This document shows, in pieces, positions 18,232 to 27,278 of a stretch of DNA of 64,000 nucleotides. Source of the DNA: Burkholderia sp. HI2500 (GTDB lineage: Bacteria; Pseudomonadota; Gammaproteobacteria; Burkholderiales; Burkholderiaceae); NCBI RefSeq assembly GCF_002223055.1, contig NZ_NKFL01000007.1:186001-250000 (forward strand), read 5' to 3'. The notes under the pieces are model-generated. The model made no database searches, was not told the origin of the DNA, and saw only the letters and a program-made list of their open reading frames with translations. A program made the position numbers and the translations under genes. Position 1 is the first letter of the stretch; the number at the start of each line of letters is the position of its first letter.

Positions 18232-18535
18232 GATGCGTGCTCGAGTTCAGCGCCGCTTCGATTCCCGGTCAGTCGTGTGTCGAAGCGTGGGGCGAACGGG
18301 GCGGCGCGGCCCCGGGCAGATAGCGTGCGCCAGGCACGCGTGGCGCGAACGATCGCACGACTCCTGTGCGGCGATCTTCCGGTGCGGTGCGATCCCTGGC
18401 GGGTCTCCGGGAAAAGACGCCTCCATGCTAGAGGAGCACGATCGGCCACGGTATGGCCGTCCCGGGCGATTCAATGTTTCCCTTCGGGCACCAATCGGGA
18501 TCGTGACGCGACGCCAGGCCGTTGCGCGCCGCGCG
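18232..18535. other. intergenic region upstream of the Ohr gene
   Basis: 304 bases between the Ohr start and the end of the MocR-type regulator, both on the minus strand. The Ohr promoter must lie here, but I recognise no box, hairpin or small gene. Confidence 0.4.
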
Positions 18536-20101
18536 TCAGCGGTCCAGGCAGGCGCGCAGCGTTCGTGCGTGACGCTGCGCTTCGTCCGCGTCGACGATGT
18601 TCGCGAACCCGATGACGAGGCCGCGCGGCGTTTGCCGCGTGTGGCTGTTCGTATACCAGATCGACAGCGGCAGGACCGCCAGGCCGGCGACGCGCGCGCG
18701 GGCAGCGACGGCGACGTCGTCGACCGGTCCGTCGGGCCCGTCGGTGAACTGCACCGCGAACTGGATGCCGCCCGCCGGCAATTCGACGATCATCCGCTCG
18801 CCGAACGCCTGCCGCAGCGCGTGCACGATCAGCATGCGGCGCTCGCCGTACAGCGCGCGCATCCGCTTCAGGTGCCGCGCGAAGTGCCCCTGCTCGATGA
18901 AGTCGGCGAGGGCCGCCTGCAGCAGGGGCGGCGAACCGGCATTCATGCTGCATGCCACGCGCTCGACCCGCTCCACCGCGCGCTCGGGCACGACCGCGTA
19001 GGCGAGCCGCAGGCCGGGATACATCGCCTTGCTGAAGGTGCTGCAATAGATCACGTGATCGCGTCGGTCAAGGCTCTTCAGCGCCGGCAGCGGGCGGCCG
19101 AGATAACGAAACTCGCTGTCGTAGTCGTCCTCGACGATCCACCCCGACGTCCTGGCGGCCCAGTCCAGCAGCGCGATGCGGCGGGACAGCGACAGCGTAT
19201 GCCCGAGCGGGCTCTGATGCGACGGCGTCACCAGCGCGAAGCGGGCCTGCGGGTCCAGTTGCATGCCGCGCGCGACGTCGATCCCTTCGTCGTCCACCGG
19301 CACGGGGACGAGCTGCACGCCGGTCTCGGACAGGAAGCCGCGGGCGAGCAGATAGCCGGGATCCTCGAACCACACGCGGTCGTTCGCCCGTGCGAGGCTG
19401 CGCAGCATCAGTTCCAGCGTGGCGCGGTAGCCGCCGGTGACGAAGACCTGGTCCGGCACGCAGGTCACGCCGCGCGACAGCGTCAGATAGGTGGCGATGT
19501 GTTCGCGCAGCGGCCGGTAGCCGGCGGGATTCGGATAGCCGAGCAGCGCGCGTTCGCCGCTGCGTGCGCGCAGCGACACGAGCCGGTGCCAGACCTTGCG
19601 CGGAAACGCATCGAGCGCCGGGAGCCCGGGTTGCAGCGGGCTCGGCTCGCCGCTCAGCGCGACGGCGATCGGCTGCGGGCGCCGCGGCGGCTGGAGGTCG
19701 GCGGGCGGGGTCGAAGGGGCTGACCGGGCCAAAGGGGGCGAAGGGGCCGGCGTCGACGCCCGCGGCGGGGCCGCCGGTTCGCCGGGCCGGTTCGGCGGGG
19801 TACCGGTGCGCGGCGGCGACGCGCGGGTCAGCGAGATCGGCAAGGACGGCGAGACGAACGTGCCTGCCGCGCCGCGCATCTGCAGATAGCCCTCGTCGAC
19901 CAGGATCGTATAGGCCTGTTCGACGGTGCCGCGCGCCGTGTTCAATTGCGTCGCCAGGCCGCGCAGCGCGGGTACGCGGTCGCCAGGGCGCAGGTGGCCG
20001 GCGGCGATCGCGGCCCGGAACCGCTCGCAAATCTGCAGATAGAGCGGCAACTGGTGCTGCCGGTCGATTTCAATGGTCAGCGGAAGAGTGGGCTCAGACA
20101 T
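18536..20101 (-). CDS. MocR/PdxR-type GntR-family regulator with aminotransferase domain
   Basis: 521 residues. A winged helix-turn-helix of the GntR family (residues about 10-80: LPLYLQICERFRAAI, LRGLATQLNTARGTVEQAY) is joined to a fold-type I aminotransferase domain. The linker between them is long and rich in Pro, Ala and Arg (about residues 95-150). The PLP lysine is K358 in STFSKAMYPGLRLAY. Such proteins use PLP, alone or with an amino acid, as ligand and are not active transaminases as a rule. It is divergent from the NmrA-like dehydrogenase gene, its likely target. ATG 20101 was chosen at the start of the conserved HTH region. Confidence 0.9.
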   Translation of the reverse strand: MSEPTLPLTIEIDRQHQLPLYLQICERFRAAIAAGHLRPGDRVPALRGLATQLNTARGTVEQAYTILVDEGYLQMRGAAGTFVSPSLPISLTRASPPRTGTPPNRPGEPAAPPRASTPAPSPPLARSAPSTPPADLQPPRRPQPIAVALSGEPSPLQPGLPALDAFPRKVWHRLVSLRARSGERALLGYPNPAGYRPLREHIATYLTLSRGVTCVPDQVFVTGGYRATLELMLRSLARANDRVWFEDPGYLLARGFLSETGVQLVPVPVDDEGIDVARGMQLDPQARFALVTPSHQSPLGHTLSLSRRIALLDWAARTSGWIVEDDYDSEFRYLGRPLPALKSLDRRDHVIYCSTFSKAMYPGLRLAYAVVPERAVERVERVACSMNAGSPPLLQAALADFIEQGHFARHLKRMRALYGERRMLIVHALRQAFGERMIVELPAGGIQFAVQFTDGPDGPVDDVAVAARARVAGLAVLPLSIWYTNSHTRQTPRGLVIGFANIVDADEAQRHARTLRACLDR

Positions 20102-20132
20102 CACGGCCTCTCGGGTAACGCACGCAGGGACA

Positions 20133-20158
20133 GGATCGGATCCAGCTTGGACTAGTCC
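20133..20158. promoter_or_regulatory. candidate operator between MocR regulator and NAD(P)-binding gene
   Basis: Two small palindromes lie 6 bases apart, GGATCGGATCC-like at 20133-20143 and GGACTAGTCC at 20149-20158. A related half, GGATAGGAC, follows at 20182. MocR-type regulators usually bind repeated half-sites in the divergent gap they share with their target, so this is a reasonable operator candidate, without direct proof. Confidence 0.4.
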
Positions 20159-20306
20159 GATCGCCGATTCTTGGCACTGATGGATAGGACATGATTCTTC
20201 CACAATTGCGTCACGCGATGCGACGGACATGACCGCCACCTCCGGATCCGGCACCCGTCACGCCCGGTCGCATTGCCGTCAAATTAAATCGTCAGGAGAT
20301 TGTGCG

Positions 20307-21050
20307 ATGAAAATCGTTGTCATCGGTGGTTCGGGCCTGATCGGCTCGCGTGTCGTCACGCTGCTCGCCGAAGCGGGTCATCAGGCGCTGGCCGCCTCGC
20401 CGAGCACCGGCGTCAATACCGTCACGGGAGAGGGCCTGGCCGAAGCATTGACGGATGCGGATGTCGTGGTGGACGTCGCGAATGCGCCGTCGTGGGAGCC
20501 GCAGGCGGTACTGGACTTCTTCCGCACGGCGGCACGCAATCTCGGCAAGGCCGAAGTGGCCGCGGGCGTGCGCCATCACGTCGCGCTGTCGATCGTCGGC
20601 TGCGACCGGATGCCGGAGAACGGCTATTTCCTGGCCAAGGTCGCGCAGGAGCAGGCGATCGAAGCGGCGGGCGTGCCGTACACGATCGTGCGCGCGACGC
20701 AATTCATGGAATTCATCGGCGGCATCGCGGACTTCAGCACGCAAGACGGCACGGTCCGCATCGGCGACGGCCTGTTCCAGCCGATCGCCGCGGAAGACGT
20801 GTCGGCGCTCGTCGCGCAGATCGCGCTTGGCGGGCCGCAGAACGGCACGGTCGAGATCGCGGGCCCGGATCGCGCGCCGTTCGCGGAGATCGTCGCGCGC
20901 TACCTGAAATCGGTCGGCGATCCGCGCGCGGTGGTGACCGACCGCGAAGCCCGCTACTACGGCGGCCGCGTCGAGGAAACCTCGCTGGTGCCGCTCGGGA
21001 AGGCGCGACTCGGCCGCATCGGCCTCGACGCGTGGCTGGCGCGAGGCTGA
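20307..21050 (+). CDS. NmrA-like NAD(P)-binding dehydrogenase/epimerase family protein
   Basis: 247 residues of atypical short-chain dehydrogenase fold. The Rossmann motif is VVIGGSGLIGSRVVTLL at residues 4-20. Further along are AAGVRHHVALSIVG and GYFLAKVAQEQAIEAAGVPYTIVRATQF, typical of NmrA/SDR_a5 proteins, which keep the Lys (here FLAK) but often lack the classical Tyr. They act as NAD(P)H sensors or quinone/flavin-type reductases. AGGAG precedes the ATG by 8 bases. It is divergent from the MocR-type regulator, which probably controls it. Confidence 0.85.
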   Translation: MKIVVIGGSGLIGSRVVTLLAEAGHQALAASPSTGVNTVTGEGLAEALTDADVVVDVANAPSWEPQAVLDFFRTAARNLGKAEVAAGVRHHVALSIVGCDRMPENGYFLAKVAQEQAIEAAGVPYTIVRATQFMEFIGGIADFSTQDGTVRIGDGLFQPIAAEDVSALVAQIALGGPQNGTVEIAGPDRAPFAEIVARYLKSVGDPRAVVTDREARYYGGRVEETSLVPLGKARLGRIGLDAWLARG

Positions 21051-21081
21051 TTCGCGTTCGCACATGTGACGGTTCGCAGGC

Positions 21082-21098
21082 GCCCGCGGATCGCGGGC
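21082..21098 (+). terminator. candidate terminator hairpin after the NmrA-like gene
   Basis: A 7-bp perfect stem GCCCGCG / CGCGGGC with loop GAT lies 32 bases after the stop. There is no T-run, and it is close to the start of the LysR gene. Confidence 0.4.
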
Positions 21099-21130
21099 AA
21101 TCGGGATGATTGGCATGGGGGCAGCGGAAA

Positions 21131-22168
21131 ATGAATCATTCGGAACCATCGGAGTACGGCGTGCGGCGCGACCTGGCCGGTCGCGCCAATGCCCTGTCGG
21201 CGAGCTTTGGCGCGAGCTATGCGGGCATCCTGGCATTCGTTGCCGTGGCGAGCGAGGGCAGCTTCACCAAGGCCGCCGAACGGCTCGGCGTCGGGCGGCC
21301 GGCCGTGAGCCGGAACGTCCAGAAGCTCGAGGCGCAACTGAGCACGCGGTTGTTCCAGCGAACCACGCGCACGACCGAACTGACGTGCGAGGGCCGGCGC
21401 TTCTACGAGAACTGCCATCAGGGCGTGGCGCAGATCGTGGAAGCCATGAACGACATGCTCGAGTTGCGGCAGGGGCCGCCGCGCGGCCTCATTCGCATCA
21501 GCTCGGCCGTGGGCTTCGGCAGGAAGATCGTGGCGCCGCTGCTGGCCAAATTCACGGACGCGTACCCGGACATCGACATCGACCTGCTGCTCGACGACCG
21601 GCCGATCGACCTGGTGTCCGAGCGGATCGACGTGTCGTTCCGCAACGGGCGCATCGAGGATTCCAGCATCATCGCGCGCCAATTGATTCCGATGCAGATG
21701 GCACTCTGTGCGGCGCCGTCGTACGTGGCGACGCACGGGCTCCCGCAGAGCCTGGAAGATCTCGACCGGCACGCGTGCATCAATTTCAGGTTCGCGAGCG
21801 GACGCCTGTTCGAATGGGAGTTCAATGTCGACGGCCGTCCGCGGAAGTACCTGCCGACCTCGCGCCTCACGTTCAACGACGCGGACCTGGTATTGCGCGC
21901 GGTGCTGAACGGAGCGGGCATCGCACAGTTGGCGGGCTACCAGATCCGCGACCATCTCGCATCGAAGGCGCTCGTCGTCGCGCTGGCGAAGCATGTGCCG
22001 GAAGATCGCGGCCACTACATCTGCTATCTGAGCCGGCAACACCTGCCGACGCGCATCCGCATCTTCGTCGATTTCATGACCGAGCAGATTCGCGCGCTCG
22101 ACCTGAACTGCATGACGCAGTTCAACCGGGATCTCACGGTTGCTTCGTCGCCGGGATTGGCGGCTTGA
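21131..22168 (+). CDS. LysR-family transcriptional regulator
   Basis: 345 residues. The winged HTH (about 30-90) includes SEGSFTKAAERLGVGRPAVSRNVQKLEAQLSTRLFQR, and the rest is a LysR-type effector domain (PRGLIRISSAVGFGRKIV, then INFRFASGR and GIAQLAGYQI). The N-terminus is about 25 residues longer than usual. ATG 21131 is preferred over 21110. There is no divergent gene, so the target is not obvious. It could act on the NmrA-like gene 80 bases upstream or on distant genes. Confidence 0.85.
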   Translation: MNHSEPSEYGVRRDLAGRANALSASFGASYAGILAFVAVASEGSFTKAAERLGVGRPAVSRNVQKLEAQLSTRLFQRTTRTTELTCEGRRFYENCHQGVAQIVEAMNDMLELRQGPPRGLIRISSAVGFGRKIVAPLLAKFTDAYPDIDIDLLLDDRPIDLVSERIDVSFRNGRIEDSSIIARQLIPMQMALCAAPSYVATHGLPQSLEDLDRHACINFRFASGRLFEWEFNVDGRPRKYLPTSRLTFNDADLVLRAVLNGAGIAQLAGYQIRDHLASKALVVALAKHVPEDRGHYICYLSRQHLPTRIRIFVDFMTEQIRALDLNCMTQFNRDLTVASSPGLAA

Positions 22169-22645
22169 AGAATAAAGGGCTTGGGGGAAGCGTGCGGTCC
22201 GGCGGCTTGCATGGACATCTTCCACCGGCCACGATTTTTTCATCGATCGAAGCAACGACGAACCACGCAGGGCAAGTCGAGTGCGCAAAGCCGCCTGCCG
22301 AATGATCGATAAAGTGTTTTAATGAATTGGCGGTTTATTCAATGTCGCGCAATTAAAGCCGAGACAAAACAGGCTGAAATTAAAAACGAATCGGGCGTTT
22401 GATTAAAATTAAAAAACTATCAATGCGGGACGTTTATTTTTCAGGTTTTTGCGGATAAGGTTCGGTTCGGTGAAAGTGATTTGTCAGAAAACGCGGCGAT
22501 TCATCATCGCGTGCCGCGGTTTCATCGGGTTGCCGCTTTTGCCGATCAGTGTGCGCGACGCCGTGTCGACAGGAACCCCTGCCGGGGATCCTGCGGCAGG
22601 CCCGACACGCGCATATCCGTTCCGACATCGACGTCATGAGGGCTC
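22169..22645. other. AT-rich intergenic region upstream of the LPMO gene
   Basis: 477 bases without a supportable gene. The stretch about 22300-22450 is strikingly AT-rich against an otherwise very GC-rich window, with runs such as GATTAAAATTAAAAAAC. It probably contains the promoter of the polysaccharide monooxygenase. Half-sites TTGAT (22399-22403) and ATCAA (22419-22423) are inverted but 15 bases apart, so they are not an FNR box. Confidence 0.5.
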
Positions 22646-23356
22646 ATGAACAAGATCATCCGCAGATACGTTGCTTCCGTGGTGCCATGCGCGTTGACCG
22701 GCGTGGCACTGCTGGTCGCGGCGGCCGGTGCTCACGCGCACGGCCGTTTGACCGAACCGCCTTCGCGTATCGTGCTGTGCACGCAAGGGCAGAATCCGAA
22801 CTGTCACGTCGACGCGTGGCACGCGAACGCGATGGAGAACGGCAAGTTCTTCCCCGCGACGCAAAGCGGCCTGTCCGATCCGTTCGCGCCGGCCGACGCG
22901 AAGAATGCCGCACCGCCGCTGGACGGCGAAATCGCCGGCGCCAGCACCAATGGCCCGCTGCCGGTGCTGAACGAGCAGTCGCCGAGCCGCTGGCAGAAGA
23001 TCCCGCTGCGGCCGGGCGCGTTGCAGAATTTCAAATGGGAATTCAGCGCCGTGCACAAGACGCGTCGCTGGAACTACTTCATTACACGCGCCGACTGGAA
23101 CCCGTCGGAAAAGCTGACGCGCGCGCAGTTCGAGCCCACGCCGTTCTGCACGATCCAGAATCCCGGCCAGCCTTACTGGGACCCGAACGCGAACCTGGTG
23201 CCCCAGCAGCCGACCATTCACCAATGCCGGTTGCCGGTGCGTAGCGGTTACCACGTCATCCTGGCGGTCTGGGAAGTCGCGGATACGGCGATGGCGTTCT
23301 ATCAGGTCGTCGATGCGACGTTCACCAACGGCGATACGACTCGCAGCCCGTTCTGA
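22646..23356 (+). CDS. secreted AA10 lytic polysaccharide monooxygenase (chitin-binding type)
   Basis: 236 residues. A Sec signal peptide (about 1-31, ending in GAHA) is cut so that H32 becomes the N-terminal residue, as copper LPMOs require. The second histidine of the copper brace is H137 in FKWEFSAVHKTRRWNYFIT, and the axial region is near AFYQVVDATF. AA10 enzymes oxidatively cut chitin or cellulose. There is no extra carbohydrate-binding module, so it is the catalytic domain alone. The GH18 chitinase gene lies about 500 bases downstream on the same strand, suggesting joint chitin breakdown. ATG at 22646 was chosen to place the signal peptide correctly. Confidence 0.92.
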   Translation: MNKIIRRYVASVVPCALTGVALLVAAAGAHAHGRLTEPPSRIVLCTQGQNPNCHVDAWHANAMENGKFFPATQSGLSDPFAPADAKNAAPPLDGEIAGASTNGPLPVLNEQSPSRWQKIPLRPGALQNFKWEFSAVHKTRRWNYFITRADWNPSEKLTRAQFEPTPFCTIQNPGQPYWDPNANLVPQQPTIHQCRLPVRSGYHVILAVWEVADTAMAFYQVVDATFTNGDTTRSPF

Positions 23357-23881
23357 TACGGCTGCGACATGGCGCGCCCGGCGATGGCCGGGGCGTCATG
23401 AATGGAAGAACGCCGCTCAGGAGCGCGGATGCGCTCGCCGACCGACCGGGCAGTGTTCAGCCCGGCTTGCCGAAGCAGCCCCATCATTGCCTCTCCGCCC
23501 ACCCGCGCGACGCCGTCTTACGGCCGGATCGCATCGCCTGAATTTCGTCGATTTGAACAATCAGTCGGATGGCTGCGAGCTATCCGTTTGAATTATCGAA
23601 TCGCGACAATTGCAATATGGCGATGCGATCACGTGAATATTTCGGGTTTCGATATTGATGGAAATAATCGATTCCAGGGTTGATGCCTGATAATTATGTA
23701 GTATAACAAATCGAAGTGCCGGCGCTGGATTGAAGGATCACTACATCGGCCGTCGAATTGTTTTCCGTCGTTGAGATAAAGACGGAATCAATATCGGAAT
23801 TTTTCTTCAAGTGGCAATTTGTAAGGTTGATTTCTTTTGAATTCGACCTGGGCGGAGCTTTGTCAATCGAAAGGGGAAATC
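23357..23881. other. AT-rich spacer between LPMO and chitinase genes
   Basis: 525 bases. A small hairpin (CCCGGC, loop GATG, GCCGGG, 23377-23392) after the LPMO stop may end its transcript. From about 23540 on the DNA is AT-rich and holds the chitinase promoter. No supportable gene. Confidence 0.5.
23680..23707 (+). promoter_or_regulatory. candidate sigma-70 promoter of the chitinase gene
   Basis: A -35-like TTGATG (23680-23685) and a -10-like TATAAC (23702-23707) are 16 bases apart. They lie in AT-rich DNA about 175 bases upstream of the chitinase start, leaving a long 5' leader. Confidence 0.45.
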
Positions 23882-25015
23882 ATGAGCCAGACCGGAATCG
23901 AGGGCATGAAAATGAAGCGCAACCAGCAAACCGGAATCGTGCGGCGATCGACCTTGAGGGGCGCGCTGGCGCTTCTGCTGGCAGGGTCGTTGTTAGGCAC
24001 CGGCGCTGCGGCGGCGGGTGCCTTGGGTACATCGGGTACCGGCACGGCGCCGGCATTCGTCTATAGCCCGTACAAGGACGCGACGATTTCGATGAACTGG
24101 AATACCAACGTCATCTCGACGAACGTCACGGGTCAACTGAGCCCGGTGCTGTCGGTGCTGCCAACCGGTGTCCGTACGCTGACGCTCGCGTTCGCGACCG
24201 GTGAATGCGGCAGCGAGAACTGGGCGGGCGTCGACGGCGGCGCGATGGCGGCTGCCAATGTGCCGCTTTTCACCGCGGCCAATGTGAATTACGTGATTTC
24301 CACCGGCGGCGCGGCCGGCATGTTCACGTGCGGGACGGATGCGGGCATGGCGGCCTTCATCGATCGTTATGCATCGAGCAACCTGATCGGCATCGATTTC
24401 GATATCGAGGGCGGGCAGACGCAACAGGTGATCAACGATCTCGTCCAGCGCGTGGCCGTCGCCCAGCGGAAATATCCCGGCCTGCGCTTCAGCTTTACGC
24501 TCGCGACACTGGCGCCTTCCCAGCAGGGCGCGACCACGGCCAGCTCGTGGGGCGCCAGCGCCCCCGACAGCTTCAACATATACGGCGACTGGGTCATGCA
24601 GGCGATCCAGGCGGCCGGCCTGAAGAACTACACCATCGACCTGATGACGATGGACTACGGGTCGGCTAGCGCGGGGAACTGCGTGGTCGCGAACGGCACC
24701 TGCCAGATGGGGCAGTCGGCGATCCAGGCCGCGATGAACCTGCACGATCACTGGGGCGTACCGTACAGCCAGATCGAGCTGACGCCGATGATCGGCGGCA
24801 ACGATGTGGTCGGCGAAACCTTCACGCCGGCGGACGCGGACACCGTGGCGCAGTTCGTGAAACAGAACGGTCTCGCGGGTGTCCACTTCTGGTCGTTCGA
24901 CCGGGACGTCGATTGTCCGCCCGGCGCCGCATCGTCGACGTGCAATTCGATCGGCGGTGTCGGTACGCTCGGTTATACGAACCGGTTTGCCAACCGCCTG
25001 GCGCCCGGTAAATGA
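23882..25015 (+). CDS. secreted GH18 chitinase
   Basis: 377 residues. After a signal sequence (hydrophobic ALALLLAGSLLGTGAAAAG, about residues 28-46) comes a TIM barrel with the GH18 motif DFDIE: D172, D174 and catalytic acid E176 in LIGIDFDIEGG. The substrate-binding stretch MTMDYGS and the final GVHFWSFDRDVDC are also typical. Chitin is hydrolysed with retention through substrate-assisted catalysis. There is no separate chitin-binding domain. GGGG precedes ATG 23882. It is paired by position with the LPMO, and C-terminal cysteines (DCPPG...STCNS) probably form a disulphide. Confidence 0.92.
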   Translation: MSQTGIEGMKMKRNQQTGIVRRSTLRGALALLLAGSLLGTGAAAAGALGTSGTGTAPAFVYSPYKDATISMNWNTNVISTNVTGQLSPVLSVLPTGVRTLTLAFATGECGSENWAGVDGGAMAAANVPLFTAANVNYVISTGGAAGMFTCGTDAGMAAFIDRYASSNLIGIDFDIEGGQTQQVINDLVQRVAVAQRKYPGLRFSFTLATLAPSQQGATTASSWGASAPDSFNIYGDWVMQAIQAAGLKNYTIDLMTMDYGSASAGNCVVANGTCQMGQSAIQAAMNLHDHWGVPYSQIELTPMIGGNDVVGETFTPADADTVAQFVKQNGLAGVHFWSFDRDVDCPPGAASSTCNSIGGVGTLGYTNRFANRLAPGK

Positions 25016-25171
25016 ACGAAGCCGGGCAGGGAGGAGACCATGCGGGCCGCCCGGATGATGGCGACGACGTTTCGCATGGTCTCCGATTTCCTCGACCGGC
25101 AACCGGAGGCGCCGCTGTCGTCGCGGGCCGGGCCGCCGGCACCCGACGGATGCGCTCGCTAGGGCGGAGCG

Positions 25172-26173
25172 TCAGCGTCCGCCCTGGGACGACGCGCCAC
25201 GCTTGTCGAAGAAGTGCCCCATCAGTTCGAGCAGCGGCCGGCGTCGCTTGGTCACGGCGAATGCCCACTCGTGGGTCTGGCGCGGCGCCTCGGCCGTCGA
25301 GACTGCATCGAGCAGCCGTTGTGCGCGAGGCAGGTCGTACCACGGCAACCAGGGGTACGCATGATGGGCGACGTGAAGGTTGAAATTCAGGACCACCCAG
25401 CGTGACCAGAGGGGAACGTTGGCGCAGCTGTGCGACACCACGTCCTGCTCCCAGAGCGGCGGGCGTGCCGCGTCGTCGGCCAGCAGCGGGATCTCGGCGT
25501 GATGCGGAAGGTTGAGCAGTTCGACGGCCATCAGCAACACGATCCACAGGATCGTCGAGAACGCGATGAGGCTGCCGAGCACGCCCGCACGATACGCCAG
25601 CGCGCCGACCGCCGCATAGCCGGCCAGGTAGAGCGCGCTGAATGCGATCTCGGTATTCGATTTCGCGCGATGCGCAGGCGTATCGCGGTGCAGGAACGGT
25701 GCGATCCAGTGGCTGAGGAAATGATTGAACGCCATCATCGGGATCCAGTGCCGCCAGATGAATTCGAGCGTACGCGCGCCGCGTTCCGTCATCACGGAAA
25801 ACTTCTGGATCATCTTGCGATTCTCCGGATCCCGTGTCGGGTGCGCGGTCCACGCGTGATGGCCCAGATGCGATCTGCGCCGCGGCAGGTACGGCAATCC
25901 GATGATCCATCCGCAGAGATGGCCGATGGCCTCGTTGCACGCGCGCGAACGCGATGCGGCGTTGTGCAGTGCCTCGTGCAAGATCAGATAGAGGTGGATC
26001 AGCGCGAGCGTGGCGAGGACGAGCGCGGCGATGCGTGCGGGCCCGCCGGCGAGCCAGAGCACCCACGCAGCGGCAAGCAATGCGACATCGGCGAACCAGA
26101 GCGCGAGCGTCAGGTGTCCGGTGGGTCCGTTCGGCAATATTGCCTTGACCGAGCGCCATTCGTCTTGGGTCAT
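25172..26173 (-). CDS. membrane fatty acid desaturase/hydroxylase-type protein
   Basis: 333 residues with the three histidine boxes of the FADS superfamily: HEALH (66-70), HLGHH (102-106) and HVAHH (267-271). Two or more hydrophobic pairs lie before the first box and between boxes 2 and 3 (about 180-220). The boxes hold a di-iron centre that uses oxygen to introduce a double bond or hydroxyl group. The family is broad (acyl lipid desaturases, carotenoid enzymes), so the substrate is not assigned. It follows the GNAT gene by 55 bases on the same strand and may act on the product of that gene. GAGG precedes the ATG. Confidence 0.88.
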   Translation of the reverse strand: MTQDEWRSVKAILPNGPTGHLTLALWFADVALLAAAWVLWLAGGPARIAALVLATLALIHLYLILHEALHNAASRSRACNEAIGHLCGWIIGLPYLPRRRSHLGHHAWTAHPTRDPENRKMIQKFSVMTERGARTLEFIWRHWIPMMAFNHFLSHWIAPFLHRDTPAHRAKSNTEIAFSALYLAGYAAVGALAYRAGVLGSLIAFSTILWIVLLMAVELLNLPHHAEIPLLADDAARPPLWEQDVVSHSCANVPLWSRWVVLNFNLHVAHHAYPWLPWYDLPRAQRLLDAVSTAEAPRQTHEWAFAVTKRRRPLLELMGHFFDKRGASSQGGR

Positions 26174-26228
26174 GTGCTACCTCGATTAAGTGGATTGATG
26201 GGGGCGCGGCGCGTGGCCGGCGCGGATC

Positions 26229-27278
26229 TCAGGTGGACAGGATGCGTTGGCCGATCTCGCGGTAGGCGGCATCGAGCCCGTCGATGTGTGCGTCGAGGCC
26301 GTTCTTGCTCGCGAAGCCGTTGTCGCGCCGGGCGAGCAGCAGGCAGTCGTAGCGCGCGCCGCGGCTCCAGTGCCACGCCGGCAAATAGGCCGTGATGCGG
26401 AAGCCGGCTTCGAGCATCGCCTTGACCAGGGTCAGCTTGTCGGCGAGCACGATCGCGCCGACATAGGCCGTCGTGCCGCGCCGTTTCAGGAAACGCAGCA
26501 GGTCGGCCGTGACGTCGCGCTCGGTCATGAACGGGCCGCCTGCATGCTGGCAGAGATAGATCGCATCGGCCCGCTCGTCGACACGAAACGTGAAGTCGTC
26601 CGCGCACTCGTGCCCATGCCCCCAGAAACAGGTATCGGGATACGGTGCCGGCGTACCGGCGACACCGAGCGGCTCGAAGATCGCGCCGCGCAGAACGTCG
26701 GATTCGCGGAAGATCGGGGAAAGCGGCAGGCAATGCCTGAAGCTTGGCGAGCGGAATTTCTCGAGCGCGATGACGTGATGTTCACGCACGCCGTGCGCGC
26801 TGTCGGGTGACCCGTCGTGTCCGACCACGACGCCATCGAGATGACGCAGCAACGCCCGCAGCGCGATATCGGTGCGGGCAATCGCGAACGCCAGGTCGTG
26901 ATCCGCGGCCGGCAACGTGTCGATCGCGGATTGCATCAGCGCCGACAGGACGCCCAGGTGACGATGGTGCCGGGAAATCATCGCGCGGCCGTATTCCCAC
27001 GAGCGATTCTGCGCGTTGTAGCTGACGCTCATGCAACCGATCGTGGCTTGCGTCTCCTCTTCGGCGACAAACCACAGCTCCGATTTGTTCGAGACGGCGC
27101 GCCTCACGTAGCCCGCATCGAGACAGGGGTGCGACGAGTCGCCGTATTCCCGTTCGAACAGCGCGCAGATTCCCGATGTGTCCGCCACCGTTCCGCGGCG
27201 TATCCGGAGTGGCCGGTGGCGGGCGCCGTTGGGCTCGACGCGGTTCCCGCCCGCGGTGCTGCCATCAATTGAATTCAT
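26229..27278 (-). CDS. GNAT-like N-acetyltransferase of unknown substrate, linked to a desaturase
   Basis: 349 residues. The N-terminal half (about 25-150) carries a GNAT fold: LRIRRGTVADTSGICALFEREYG and AMISRHHRHLGVLSALMQSAID, where the RxxxG/A acetyl-CoA loop is degenerate. A less clear second half ends in GAIVLADKLTLVKAMLEAGFRITAYLPAWHWSRG, which also resembles the end of a GNAT fold. I do not recognise the specific enzyme. Being first in an apparent unit with the desaturase, it may acylate an amine or lipid headgroup, but this is inference only. Confidence 0.6.
   Translation of the reverse strand: MNSIDGSTAGGNRVEPNGARHRPLRIRRGTVADTSGICALFEREYGDSSHPCLDAGYVRRAVSNKSELWFVAEEETQATIGCMSVSYNAQNRSWEYGRAMISRHHRHLGVLSALMQSAIDTLPAADHDLAFAIARTDIALRALLRHLDGVVVGHDGSPDSAHGVREHHVIALEKFRSPSFRHCLPLSPIFRESDVLRGAIFEPLGVAGTPAPYPDTCFWGHGHECADDFTFRVDERADAIYLCQHAGGPFMTERDVTADLLRFLKRRGTTAYVGAIVLADKLTLVKAMLEAGFRITAYLPAWHWSRGARYDCLLLARRDNGFASKNGLDAHIDGLDAAYREIGQRILST

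Noticed and set aside
22399..22423. TTGAT...ATCAA inverted half-sites upstream of the LPMO gene
   Set aside because: The spacer is 15 bases rather than 4, so it cannot be a normal FNR site.
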